64,000 nucleotides of DNA from Haematobia irritans (Eukaryota > Arthropoda > Insecta > Diptera > Muscidae), in NCBI RefSeq assembly GCF_050003625.1, contig NC_134398.1:82306003-82370002 (forward strand), in the 5' to 3' direction. The notes beneath the pieces were generated by a model. The model did no database searches and was not told the origin of the DNA. It saw only the letters and a program-made list of their open reading frames with translations. Both the position numbers and the translations under genes were made by a program. This document shows positions 42,325 to 55,594 of this stretch, piece after piece. Numbering within the stretch: the stretch's first letter is position 1; each line of letters begins with the position of its first letter.

Positions 42325-44214
42325 TACGGTTTTTAACAACCATGCAAAAATTGGTCCATATCGGTCCATAATTATATATAGCCCCCATATAAACCGATCC
42401 CCAGATTTGACCTCCGGAGCCTCTTGGAGGGGCTAAATTCATCCGATCCGGTTGAAATTTGGTACCTAATGTTAGTTTACGGCCTCTAATAACCATGCAA
42501 AAATTGGTCCATATCGGTCCATAATTATATATAGCCCCCATATAAACCGATCCCCAGATTTGACCTCCGGAGCCTCTTGGAAGAGCAAAATTCATCCGAT
42601 CCAGTTGAAATTTGGTACATGGTGTTAGTATATGGTCTCTAACAACCATGCAAAAATTGGTCCATATCGGTCCATAATTATATATAGTTCCCATATAAAC
42701 CGTCCCCAGATTTGACGTCCGGAACCTCTTGGAGGAGCAAAAGTCATCCGATACGGTTGAAATTTGGTACATTTTGTCAATATATGGCCTCTAACAGCCA
42801 TGTAAAAATTGGTCCATATCGGTCTTTAGTTATATATATCCGATGACTTATTACACAAAAATTGGTCCATATCGCCAAAAATAATCTACCAAAACTTTAT
42901 TTCCATAGAAAATTTTGTCAAATTTTATTACTGTAGAAAGTTTTGTCAAAATTTCATTTCTATAGAAAGTTTTGTCAAAAGTTTATTTCTATACAAATGT
43001 TTGTCAAAATTTTATTTCCATAGAAAATTTTGTCAAAATTTTATTTCTATAGAAAATTTTGTAATCTACCAAAACTTTATTTCCATAGAAAATTTTGTCA
43101 AATTTTATTACTATAGAAAGTTTTGTTAAAATTTCATTTCAATAGAAAGTTTTGTCAAAAGTTTATTCTATAGAACTGTTTGTCAAAATTTTATTTCTAT
43201 AGAAAATTTTGTAAAAAATTTATTTCTGTAGAAAATTTTGTCAACATTTTATTTCTATACTAAGTTTTGTCAAAATTTCATTTCTATACAAAATTTTGTC
43301 AACATTTTATTTCTATAGAATTTTTGTCAAAATTGTATTGCTATAGAAAATTTTGTCAACATTTTACTTCCATAGAAAATTTTGTCAACATTTTATTTCT
43401 ACAGAAAATTTTGTCAAGTTTTTATTTCTATAGAAAATTTTGTCAAATTTTTATTTCTATAGAAAATTTTGTCAAAATTTTATTTCTATAGAAAATTTTG
43501 TCAAGGTTTCATTTCTATAGAAAATTTTGTCAAAATTTTATTTCTATAGAAAATTTTGTCAAACTAGATTATATACGTATTTAATCGGCCTTTTTTTGTT
43601 TAATATATACCCCGTATGGGCTAACTTACAATTTAGAAGACAGTGTTAAAAAGTTTTACGATACCTTGCCATCGGCAAGTGTTATCGCAACCCAAGTAAT
43701 TCGATTGTGGATGACAGCCTTTAGTAGAAGTTCCTACGCAATCCATGGTGGAGGGTACATAAGATTCGGCCTGGCCGAACTTACGGCCGTATATACTTGT
43801 TTTGTTTAATATATACCCCGTATGGGCTAACTTACAATTTAGAAGACAGTGTTAAAAAGTTTTACGATACCTTGCCATCGGCAAGTGTTATCGCAACCCA
43901 AGTAATTCGATTGTGGATGACAGTCTTTAGTAGAAGTTCCTACGCAATCCATGGTGGAGGGTACATAAGATTCGGCCTGGCCGAACTTACGGCCGTATAT
44001 ACTTGTTTTGTTTAATATATACCCCGTATGGACTAACTTACAATTGAGAACACGGTGTTAAGAAGGTTTAAGATACCTTGCCATCGGCAAGTGTTACCGC
44101 AACCCAAGTAATTTGATTGTGGATGACAGTCTTTAGTACAAGTTTCTATGCAATCGATGGTGGAGGGTACATATGATTCGGCCCGGCCGAACTTACGGCC
44201 GTATATACTTGTTA
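42325..44214 (+). mobile_element. Mini-me family 1, truncated copy L of an inverted pair
   Basis: Essentially identical reverse complement of 45616-47301. It contains parts of three 153-bp units (42325-42830), the 27-bp array (42895-43570) and three tandem copies of the about 200-bp end segment (43598-43796, 43797-44023 and 44024-44214); the partner has two. It ends CGTATATACTTGTTAA. Confidence 0.85.
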
Positions 44215-45062
44215 ATTTTTTTATACTATTTCTATATTTGCTTTCCGCTCTTATAACTCTTCCCTAGGAACTATTTAACAAAAATGATTCTAGACATATG
44301 TCTTAATGTACTAGGAAGATTCAACGAATAAATAAATAAAAAAATAATAAATAAAATAAGTCTAATTTTGTAAATAAATAAATAATTTTGTGATATTTTT
44401 CCAAATAAATAATTTTTATAATTTTTTTATGATTTTTAATGCACTTGACTGAAACGTTTGACGTCGAATATTTTCAAAAGTTATCTATAATGGCCTAACA
44501 TTTTTATATATCGACGAAATACATCATTCTCATTACATTTCCAAAATGTGCTTTAACTACTTTTCAACTTTCATTTGCTTTGTAAATAAGATTCAAATTC
44601 AGTTTTAGTAGATTTTGAATCGAATGTGTATTGGGTAAGAGATTAAAATCACTGAACTGCTACACTGAAAAAACAGTGAATGAACTAAACTGTCGTAAAA
44701 ATGGCCTTATGATTTTTTTCTGCTTGTCTAGTTTCCAAAATAAGAGAAATTAAATAATTTAAGAAAAAATAAATCGCTATACTATTAAGAAAATCTTCAT
44801 ACATTAAAAGTAAACTTTCTTTAAGCAAAAGTAATTTATTATAAAAATTATGAAGAAAGTTCTTAATACAATGGTTTTTGTGAATAAAAATTATGGCCAC
44901 GTGGAACAAGACACTAGTTTATTTTAACTCGCCGTTTGAACATTTTGACTTATCCTTAGTTCTTTATTGTAAGTATATTTTTCACTCATCTTGCTGAAAA
45001 AATGGAAGGAGTAATGCAAATTTTTAAAAATTTAACACCATGTAATAAAAAATAAATATTTT
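44215..45062. other. Spacer of the inverted duplication, with transposon fragments
   Basis: A fragment similar to 2270-2360 of the hAT-like family is at about 44385-44500. TA then CACTGAAAAAACAGTG at 44663 is the left end of a diverged copy of the large TIR family, which runs into 45063-45330. Confidence 0.6.
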
Positions 45063-45260
45063 TTTAATTCTTCATATTAGCTTGTAACTTACCATATTTG
45101 TGAGCATTTTATAAGGAATTCAACTTTTCTTTGGTAAACGTATCTCATAAAATTCGTACCTGAAACAATTAGAGAAATAATAAAGTAAACTATTTGAACT
45201 CAAAATCCTGTGCTGTTGTTGATGTGAAGGACAAAAAAAATTACATATTCCAAAATGTTA

Positions 45261-45589
<329 letters not shown>

Positions 45590-45615
45590 TAAGTTTTCTT
45601 TTTCTTTAAAAAAAT

Positions 45616-48231
45616 TAACAAGTATATACGGCCGTAAGTTCGGCCGGGCCGAATCATATGTACCCTCCACCATCGATTGCATAGAAACTTGTACTAAAGA
45701 CTGTCATCCACAATCAAATTACTTGGGTTGCGGTAACACTTGCCGATGGCAAGGTATCTTAAACCTTCTTAACACCGTGTTCTCAATTGTAAGTTAGTCC
45801 ATACGGGGTATATATTAAACAAAACAAGTATATACGGCCGTAAGTTCGGCCAGGCCGAATCTTATGTACCCTCCACCATGGATTGCGTAGGAACTTCTAC
45901 TAAAGACTGTCATCCACAATCGAATTACTTGGGTTGCGATAACACTTGCCGATGGCAAGGTATCGTAAAACTTTTTAACACTGTCTTCTAAATTGTAAGT
46001 TAGCCCATACGGGGTATATATTAAACAAAAAAAGGCCGATTAAATACGTATATAATCTAGTTTGACAAAATTTTCTATAGAAATAAAATTTTGACAAAAT
46101 TTTCTATAGAAATGAAACCTTGACAAAATTTTCTATAGAAATAAAATTTTGACAAAATTTTCTATAGAAATAAAAATTTGACAAAATTTTCTATAGAAAT
46201 AAAAACTTGACAAAATTTTCTGTAGAAATAAAATGTTGACAAAATTTTCTATGGAAGTAAAATGTTGACAAAATTTTCTATAGCAATACAATTTTGACAA
46301 AAATTCTATAGAAATAAAATGTTGACAAAATTTTGTATAGAAATGAAATTTTGACAAAACTTAGTATAGAAATAAAATGTTGACAAAATTTTCTACAGAA
46401 ATAAATTTTTTACAAAATTTTCTATAGAAATAAAATTTTGACAAACAGTTCTATAGAATAAACTTTTGACAAAACTTTCTATTGAAATGAAATTTTAACA
46501 AAACTTTCTATAGTAATAAAATTTGACAAAATTTTCTATGGAAATAAAGTTTTGGTAGATTACAAAATTTTCTATAGAAATAAAATTTTGACAAAATTTT
46601 CTATGGAAATAAAATTTTGACAAACATTTGTATAGAAATAAACTTTTGACAAAACTTTCTATAGAAATGAAATTTTGACAAAACTTTCTACAGTAATAAA
46701 ATTTGACAAAATTTTCTATGGAAATAAAGTTTTGGTAGATTATTTTTGGCGATATGGACCAATTTTTGTGTAATAAGTCATCGGATATATATAACTAAAG
46801 ACCGATATGGACCAATTTTTACATGGCTGTTAGAGGCCATATATTGACAAAATGTACCAAATTTCAACCGTATCGGATGACTTTTGCTCCTCCAAGAGGT
46901 TCCGGACGTCAAATCTGGGGACGGTTTATATGGGAACTATATATAATTATGGACCGATATGGACCAATTTTTGCATGGTTGTTAGAGACCATATACTAAC
47001 ACCATGTACCAAATTTCAACTGGATCGGATGAATTTTGCTCTTCCAAGAGGCTCCGGAGGTCAAATCTGGGGATCGGTTTATATGGGGGCTATATATAAT
47101 TATGGACCGATATGGACCAATTTTTGCATGGTTATTAGAGGCCGTAAACTAACATTAGGTACCAAATTTCAACCGGATCGGATGAATTTAGCCCCTCCAA
47201 GAGGCTCCGGAGGTCAAATCTGGGGATCGGTTTATATGGGGGCTATATATAATTATGGACCGATATGGACCAATTTTTGCATGGTTGTTAAAAACCGTAT
47301 ACTAAGACCACGTACTAAATTTCAACCGGATCGGATGAATTTTGCTCCTCCAAGAGGCTCCGGTGGTCAAATCTGGGGATCGGTTTATATGGGAGCTATA
47401 TATAATTATGGACCGATATGGACCAATTTTTGCATGGTTGTTAGAGGCCGTATACTAACATCAGGTACCAAATTTCAACCGGATTGGATGAATTTTGCCC
47501 CTCCAAAAGACTCCGGAGGTCAAATCTGGGGATCGGTTTATATGGGGGCTATATATAATTATGGACCGATATGGACCAATTTTGACACGGTTTTTAGAGA
47601 CCATATACTAACATCAGGTACCAAATTTCAATCGGATCGGATGAATTTTGCCCCTCCAAGAGGCTCCGGAGGTCAAATCTGGGGATCGGTTTATATGGGG
47701 GCTATATATAATTATGGACCGATATGGACCAATTTTTGCATGGTTGTTAGAGACCGTATACTTAGACCACGTACCAAATTTCAACCGGATCGGATTAATT
47801 TTGCTGCTCCGGGAGGCTCCCCAAGCCAAATTTGGGGATCGGTTTATATGGGGGCTATACGTAAACGTGGTCCGATATGGCCCATTTTCAATACCATCCG
47901 ACCTACATAAATAACAACTACTTGTGCCAAGTTTCAAGTCGATAGCTTGTTTCGTTCGGAAGTTAGCGTGATTTCCACAGACGGACGGACAGCCGGACAG
48001 ACGGACAGACGGACGGACGGACAGACGGACGGACGGACGGACGGACGGACAGACGGACGGACGGACGGACGGACGGACAGACGGACGGACGGACGGACAT
48101 GCTTAGATCGACTCAGAATTTCACCACGACCCAGAATATATATACTTTATGGGGTCTTAGAGCAATATTTCGATGTGTTACAAACGGAATGACAAAGTTA
48201 ATATACCCCCATCCTATGGTGGAGGGTATAA
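45616..48231 (-). mobile_element. Mini-me family 1, complete copy R of the inverted pair
   Basis: Minus-strand element with end GGAGGGTATA (48231), core, a long (GTCY)n tract of about 120 bases (47978-48098), about seven 153-bp units (46850-47830), the 27-bp array (46060-46740) and two copies of the ACTTGT end segment. The tetranucleotide tract is more than twice as long as in the copy at 20894-22759. Confidence 0.88.
46852..47910 (+). repeat. 153-bp tandem repeats, open in frame but not a gene
   Basis: The unit contains GGATCGGTTTATATGGGGGC and CATGGTTGTTAGAG. Because 153 is divisible by three and the unit lacks stops in one frame, 352 codons are open. The opposite strand is open over part of it as well (47614-47937). 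The same array occurs in every family 1 element. I read this as a by-product of the repeat length. Confidence 0.8.
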
Positions 48232-48690
48232 AAAGGCCGAATAAATACGTAAATAATTCAGTTTGACAAAATTTTCTATAGAAATAAAATTTTGACAAAA
48301 TTTTCTATAGCAATAAAATTTTGACAAAATTTTCTATAGAAATAAAATTTTGACAAAATTTTCTATATTAATAAAATTTTGACGAAATTTTCTATGGAAA
48401 TAAAATTTTGGTAGATTATTTTGGGGATCGGCTATATATAACGATAGACCAATATGGACCAATTTTGGCATAGTTGTTAGCTGCCATATACTAGTGCAAT
48501 GTACCAAATTTCACCACGTACCAAATTTCAACCGGGTCGGATGAATTTTGCTCCTCCAATAGCTCCGGAGGTCAAATCTGGGGATCGGTTTAAATGGGGG
48601 TATATATAATTAAGACCGGTATGGACCAATTTTTGCATGGTTGTTAGAGTCCATATACTAACACCATGTACCAAATTTCAACTGAATTGA
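48232..48690 (-). mobile_element. Mini-me family 1, truncated adjoining copy
   Basis: The array of 27-bp units (48260-48410) and about one and a half 153-bp units follow directly on the previous copy. Breaks off near ATTTCAACTGAATTG. Confidence 0.75.
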
Positions 48691-49235
48691 ATTCATATAT
48701 GGAATGATTTTATTGAACTTTTTTCATTCATTGAGACAAATCTTACATATTTGTGGCAAATGTTTTTACTTCAAACTTAGAACTGCTTACCTTTGTTTTT
48801 AAAAAGAATTTTACTTATTTATATAGGCAATATTTTCTTCAATAAAATACACGTTTTGTTAATATATTAAATATATTTATTAAGAATCAACAGCATCGAC
48901 TGGCCTTGAAATATTAGTTTATTATTCCACTATTTCCATTTTCCATGTAATGTCATCAACTGTAAAACGCATTTTTTTTTCTTCTTCTTGTATCTTTCAC
49001 TTTTAATAAGTTGCTGCGTAACGATTTTGTCCTCCTTTTACAATTTCAATACCTACAAATATAAAAAATCATAAAGCAATTTTTTCCCAAAAGGCTAGCG
49101 TCACTGAATGTTACCTTTTAATTGAAGATTCCAAAATGAAGACGAATGAAGGGGTTGTTATTCTGTTTTCTTTATTTATACACCATCACGAACATAATTT
49201 TTTTCACTAATTTAAAATAACAAATATTTTATATA
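48691..49235. other. Intergenic, nothing recognised
   Basis: AT-rich, no gene or defined repeat. Confidence 0.45.
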
Positions 49236-49720
49236 CACTGAAAAAACATTCCATTGCAAAATGAACTAAACTGTAGTAATATTGACCATGATTTAGCCCT
49301 TAAGATTTTTTTCAACTTGTCTAGTTTATAATTCTCTTAAATTTTAGTTCATCTATAACATTGTAGTTTAGTTCATTTTTACAACACCATAAGATTTATA
49401 TACTCCTACCAAGTTAAAAAGTCAGTATTATTTTGGTTTACTTGCTTATTTTGTGGGAAACCCGATAATAAAAATTGGTTAACAGTCTCTTTAAAATGTC
49501 GACGACTAAACTATTTTTAAATCAATCATTCCACAGTAAAGAGAAATTAAATAATTAAAGGAACAACAAACCGTTTTACTATTATGAACATTTTCATACA
49601 TTAAAATTAAACTTTCTTTAAGCAAAAGTACTTTATTATAAAAACTTATGATGAAAGTTCTTAATACAATGTTTCTTGTGAATACAAGTTATGACCACGT
49701 GGAACAGAGAGTAGTTCATT

Positions 49721-50809
49721 CATAAGCGTAGGAAGGCCTCTGGGGAGGGGGCTTAGACCCCCCAGAAAAATTTTAGCCCCCCCCCAGAATTTGAAACTCT
49801 ATTTATGATTTTCCATTTTTCAATAAATGTCAATAGTTTTTTTAATTTTTATAAAAATTAAACAAGTATATACAATCGCACAAATTTCCGCTAAAGACTT
49901 TCATGAACAATCGAATTACTTGGGTTGTGGTAGCAGTTGCCGATGGCAATGTTTGAAGTCAGATATGTATGAAATAAAGCTGAGGTTGAACTTATGATTG
50001 ATTTAGTTTAGTCAATTTAATTAAAAAAATTGTAATTTATATTAAAACTATTCTTTCATAAATTAATATCTTAATAATGCTGCGAAAAAGCGTTGCCAAA
50101 AAAGTAGTGAAAATGTTCTTTTTGGGTCTAGAAGTGGTGCAAAATTGGCGGAGATAAATAAAAAAGCAATAAATGTAATATGAGCTTGTCATAGGACAAA
50201 TGTCCACCCTTTCAACAGCCGTTGCAATGAATTTGCATCACTTCTTAAGGTGAGATCCGAATTCAGTGTTTTGAATGTGAATTAAAAAATTTTTTCCCAA
50301 ATAAATAATTTTTATATTGTTTTTATGATTTTTAATGCATTCTGACGCTTGTTTGAAACGTTTTTCCTGGAATAATTTCCAAAATTATCGATTTTTCTAT
50401 AATGGATTTAGAAGTTTTGTGGCAAAATTTGAATAATTTGTACCAATTTATTTATTCTTACTCTTTTTTTAAACTTTTTGAAAAAAAAAGAAAACAAAAA
50501 ATTACACATTAAAATATGAAAAAATAAGTAAAAAAACTTCCTGTGTAGTTAAAATAATTGAGGACATTTTTGGAAGTACTTTTAAAGTTGTTCCTTTAGA
50601 ACAACTCACAATTTTTTTGCTGGGAAAAGTGTGGAACTACTTTTAGTTGCTTTATTATAAATTGTTTGTCGAGTTATTTTGATGTCTAAGTTTTTATTCA
50701 ATTTTATGAAATAAAACATTAATTGAACCTATAAGTTCAGTCTATAAATTTTAGCTAGGGGGGCTATACCCCCCCCCCCCCCTAGGAAAATTGTCTAGCT
50801 ACGCTAATG
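49721..50809. mobile_element. hAT-like non-autonomous element, copy 2 (1089 bp)
   Basis: CATAAGCGTAGG to CTACGCTAATG, with a perfect 8-bp duplication AGTTCATT (49713-49720 and 50810-50817). Copy E2 has the empty site at about 58153 (GAGTAGTTCATTTGAAC). Lacks the 434-bp insert seen in copy 1. Confidence 0.93.
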
Positions 50810-51362
50810 AGTTCATTTGAACCCGCTGTTTGGACATTTTGACTTATCCTTTTTTTATTCATCGTAGGTAATTTTTTCACATATCTTGCTGGAGAAAATG
50901 GAAACAATAATGAAAATTGTTAAAAATTAACACCTTGTAATGAAATATACTTTTTAATTCTTCATTTTAGCTTGTAACTTACCATATTTGGGGACATTTT
51001 ATCAAATGGTGTAAGGAATTCAAATTTTCTTTGGAAAACGTATCTCATAAAATTTGTACCTGAAACAATTAGAGAAATAATGAAGTATTCTAAATAAACT
51101 CATAAAACTGTGTTGTTGTCGATGTGAAGGATATAATAAAATAAATATTCTAGTTGAAAGAAAGCCAAAATTTTAATATAAAACTTACCAATTCTCTATT
51201 AAATTCTACGCTGAGGAGAAATATAAAAAGTTGTCAAAATTTATTTGGGTTACTCTGAAATTAAATATTTATTTTTTACATTAAATAAAATTATTAAATA
51301 GGTTTTCAAAAAATCTAATGAAAAAATAATAATATGCATAAAAAACCAAATATTCTTGATAA

Positions 51363-51632
51363 CCCTAGACAGTCATCATTCGTCAAAATGACACGTAATT
51401 TCATTGTCGATTTAAAATGCATTTTAGTCTATTGGGAAATGGTAACTTTAAATTATACTAATTCGACCGTTTTATGAATTTTTGTTTTATACTACTTAAA
51501 ACCAAATTGAATAAGAAAATAAATTCAATTTTGGTTCACTCACGATGAAAATTATAGCGTCTTGAAATCAGCCGTAGTCAAAATGACGAAGGATGACGTT
51601 AATGTACAAAAAATAATCATGACTGTCCAGGG
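51363..51632. mobile_element. piggyBac-like MITE (270 bp) within E1
   Basis: The ends are CCCTAGACAGTCATCATTCG and, reversed, CCCTGGACAGTCATGATTAT, with TTAA at the right side (51633-51636) and ATAA at the left. Inner inverted pieces are CGTCAAAATGAC and GTCAAAATGACG. The CCC ends and TTAA resemble piggyBac, but the left flank is imperfect. Present at the same place in E2, so it spread with the host element. Confidence 0.6.
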
Positions 51633-53201
51633 TTAAAAGAAAGTTAAATTATCCTTACCAATTCACTATTAAATTACAGACAAAGGAGTACTAAAAATTT
51701 GTCCAAATTTTTAAAGGGTTATTCTGAAATTAAATATTTGTTTTTACATTAAAAATATTACATTGGTTTCCAAAAAATTTGATTAAAGAAATACTAAAAT
51801 AAGGATTAAAAACCTGTAATTTTGATGATAAAAAGGTCACAAAAACGTAAATATTCTAGTTGAAAATAAGCCAATTTTTAAAAGAAAACTTACCAATTCT
51901 CTATTTTTTAAAAATTTGTTCGAATCCATCTCGAGTTGCTCTGAAATTAAATATTGTTTTTACAACAAAGAAAAACATTAAACTGGTTTCCAAAAAAAAA
52001 ATAATTAACACATAATAATATACATAAAAATATCCTTTTTAAAAGAAAGTCATATTAAAAAAATACTTACCAATTTATGAATAAACTATACGCTGAGATA
52101 TAACAAAAATTTTCCAAATTCATCTGGAATTGAACATTAATTTTTTACATAGAATAATAAAAATTTCAATACACTTTCAATTTCAACATATTTTCCTAAA
52201 TATTCTTAATACCTTTTTTCTAAACTACCGATAAAATATTAATAACTTTCATTTAAAAGGTTTAATAAACAAACACCAATATATGTCTCAAAAATCCAAA
52301 ATATTCCATGCCTTTATATTCCCTTGTTGCATACCAGCTAAAAAGATGCAACAGCCCACGCCAACGCCAACTATACAACTGAAGCATGCCAAACAAAACC
52401 AAGCAAAGCCAAAACATTCCTACAACAACAAAAACACATGTGTCTTTATTGAAAACAACACCTCATCCAGCCAAATAAACCATCCGCGAATAACAAACAC
52501 ACATACAAACCACTAAATGAACAAAAATAAAAACAACCCCACGCTCATGTATGCACAACAAAACTCAAGTAACATCATCTTTACATTAATCACATTCCAC
52601 TATGCCGATAAAGATTTCTGTACTATGCATTAGTTCATCGCATCTGCTGACAATTTACTCTAAGAATAATATTCGTAAAGGCACACCAGTTTATGAACGA
52701 TGCAACGTTTAACTTAAAATTTGCAAAATTTTCATGAAATGTTATCTCCCATTTTTGACGAAAATATCTATAAATTTAATTACATGTGAACTAAAAATAT
52801 TTCATTGTGTAATTTTTTACCAACAATTATTAACTATAGGAATTGTCAGTAAGAAATTGCTATCCACCTTCAAGTTCATTTTTCGTAAAAAAATATTTTC
52901 TCATACAAAAAAAATCTTATAGTAAATGGCACTTATTATTTAGAAAATACTTTACATTTCACAAGTAGTTTTATAGCATGACAAACGAATTTTAACTACC
53001 AGTTAAGAATTTTTTAAGGAAATTTCCATCGTATTTTGTAGGCCATGAACTAAACGATTGCTACTTAGAATTTGTAATATTTCCTTTCGAGTAGTTAATT
53101 TTCGTTGAAGATACGAAAAATGAACTAAAATTCTGGAAAATTCTTGTAATAAATTATTGTAAAAATCTTCTTAAATTTACGAGATACTTTTTTTTTGTTA
53201 T

Positions 53202-53705
53202 TTATTATATTATTTTACTATATAATTATTTAACAATCCCTCCGTATACCATAACAACTCGATTCCGACTAAAAAAACAACCCACGCGCAAACATATCGA
53301 TTACATCGATGACAGGTATCGATTACAGGTAGATAAACGAAATATAGGAAAATTTCCTATAGTCTAAGAAGTGTGTTTCCTTAAGTTTTGAAAGGATTGA
53401 ATACTTCTTGGTACGTATGAACTAAAATATTCTTCTATGCCAAGTGTTATTCGAATTATTCTATGCCAAGTGTTATTCCGAATTATTGTTTTATAAGAAA
53501 TTCTACTAAATTTGAGGAAACTTGGTTTTAGTTCATATTTTGTTTATTTTTACGAATGCTTTGTTATCAGTGAATAAATTTTTCTTGTTCAATAGTAAAT
53601 TCTTATACCAAGCGAAGAAAACAGTATTAGTAAAATTCCATGCCTTATTCTATTTAATGAACTATTCCTAACTGTTTTCAGTTTAGGATTTTTTTACTGA
53701 GGCAG
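53202..53705. other. Intergenic, small duplications
   Basis: TTCTATGCCAAGTGTTATTC occurs twice (about 53430 and 53460). ATCGATTACATCGATG and TATCGATTACAGGTAG stand near 53305-53335. Near 53640-53700 a short stretch resembles ends of the CACTGAAAA family. Confidence 0.45.
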
Positions 53706-55560
53706 GTATATTTTATTATTTTAAACAAAAATTTAACTTAATGGAAATAAATTGGATAAACTAAATTGATTAACATTTTTTCCTTTAGTTCCAAAGGCAC
53801 TCTTTTCTGGGTGTGACTATTGTATGCTGAAACTCGGTCAAATCGTTTCAGACCAAAAACATAACGAGTTATACTATTAAATGTTGTTTTCAGTTTCTTA
53901 AAATCTTGAGCATTGCAACCAGCAAAAATTTCGCAGCCATATAATAGGGTCGGTATTACGTAAGATTTGGCCAAAAGCATTCTAATATTGAATGGTGTAA
54001 ATGAATGGGTAACCCACAGATTACGGAGCATTCCATATATTTTGCCACACGCTACACTTATGTGGTCAGACCAATCCAAAAACTCATTAATTATTATTCC
54101 AAGATTTTTTGCTTTATTAACTGATTCAATTATCTCCCCTACCAAGAAAAGATTAAACTCGTCTTCGACTTCTTTGGGTTAAGACTTAATCCATTTCCTT
54201 TTGTCCATCGGTGTATACTGCGAAGGTCATCAGAAATTTTTGCCACATAATCATTTAAAAATTAATATCGCATGAAGCGTACAGTTGAACATCATCTGCG
54301 TACATCCTAATGTTAGGTTAGGTATAGTGGCAGCCCGATATTTCAGGCTCACTTAGACTATTCAGTCCATTGTGTGTGGTGAACTTCTCTCTTATTACTG
54401 AGTGCTGCCCGATTCTATGTTCGAAACTGGGTTTGAGCCCTGTGTATGCAAGGTGGGCATGCTAACCATTGCACCAATGTCATTCAGTAATGGTCCAAGT
54501 ATCGAACCTTGAGGTACACCTTTTCCTGTCGCAATGCGGGATGAACATCGATCACCTTGAACAGTGTGTTGATGTCTGCCGCATAAATATGATTCCATCA
54601 GTTCAATTGAAATAGCAGAATTTTGGGTTTAAATCATCACATCCAGTTGAATTTGATTTAATTCCCATGATATTTGTGTACACATCACTCTCGAGAACGC
54701 ATTGGAAATTAAATTCATTACTACAGTAGTTTGTTCTATTGCCATCATTGTAAAAATTGGCTTCAATATCTGGCACAGTTATATTAGTAAACTGATAATT
54801 TAACTGTTCAACGTCTATATCCTTTAAGCTTTGTATTGTTTCCATAGCACCAATGTTACTACTGAATCTATTTACGTAATAAAGCTTTTTATCACAGTTT
54901 ATTTTGGCCTTTTCCACAGCTTATATAAATAATCCCATTGTTGAATAAGTTGCTTAGCTTCATTCGAAAACCAAGGTCTCGTATTATGCTTCACAACATT
55001 TGTGATGACGTGGACATACCGGTCATATAGTTTCTGTATGTTGTCCGTTAAACATTTTAACTTATCATCAACTGTTATATGGTCATAAATTTCGTCCTAG
55101 TTTGTTTGTATAATGTCAGTTTCCAGAGAATGGTAGTTAATTTTGTTGAAAGCCCGATAAGAGATTTTCTCAAATGTATTCGGACTAGCTACATTGTATT
55201 TCAGAAAGAGTATATCATGTCTCGAGAATCCAGATTGATTATAATTTATTAGTTTGTCTTTTTTGTTAACAAAAATTAAATCTAGTAATGAACTTGACGT
55301 AGTTATGTGATGTGTAGGAATGAGGACATTTACAGGCAAAAGATTCATAGATTTCATGGCATCAGTTAGTTGGGACTCTGTTAGTATATTACTGTTGAAA
55401 TCACCAGCTATTATAACATCGTTATATAATACAGACACAGATTCTATATTGGTAATCAATGGGCCGATATTCCGGTTAGGTCTATACACCACACCAAGCA
55501 ATAAATTATTACCATTAATACCGAACACTTTTAGTATAATATAAGAATAATATTAGAAGA
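53706..55560 (-). pseudogene. Second dead LINE: endonuclease and RT, with a SINE insertion
   Basis: Minus-strand non-LTR element, 5'-truncated. The AP-type endonuclease part is at 55097-55528 (GVVYRPN, AGDFNSN and a Ser-rich LLDLIFV segment). A linker follows at 54603-54917, then RT with GKGVPQGSILGPLL (about 54490-54540) and the catalytic YADDVQLYAS (YADD at 54291-54302), then a C-terminal part with AKNLGIIINEFLDWSDHI (53738-54145). Stops and frame changes separate the pieces. A SINE lies between the PQGS and YADD motifs. The motifs suggest the Jockey superfamily (inferred). Confidence 0.85.
54314..54475 (-). mobile_element. SINE with internal deletion, inside the LINE
   Basis: Minus-strand copy with A box (GGTGCAATGGTTAGC), part of the B-box region, then a jump to the 3' body and CCTAACCTAA. 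It lacks about 160 internal bases compared with 1404-1731. The 5-bp duplication AATGT (plus strand) lies at 54309-54313 and 54476-54480. Removing it joins the LINE frame. Confidence 0.88.
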
Positions 55561-55594
55561 AAAAGTAACATTGGCTACACAGGCCATCAGGTAC

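Larger units (their letters stand above)
49236..53201. mobile_element. Large CACTGAAAA TIR element, copy E1, with a hAT insertion
   Basis: It begins CACTGAAAAAAC and matches 57665-60546 nearly throughout. The difference in length is the hAT-like element at 49721-50809; without it E1 is about 2.87 kb. Inside is a GC-balanced stretch (52280-52560) and degenerate repeats with CTGAAATTAAATATT spaced 160-240 bp. No transposase was recognised. The right end is diverged (ACGAGATACTTTTTTTTTG). Confidence 0.82.
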
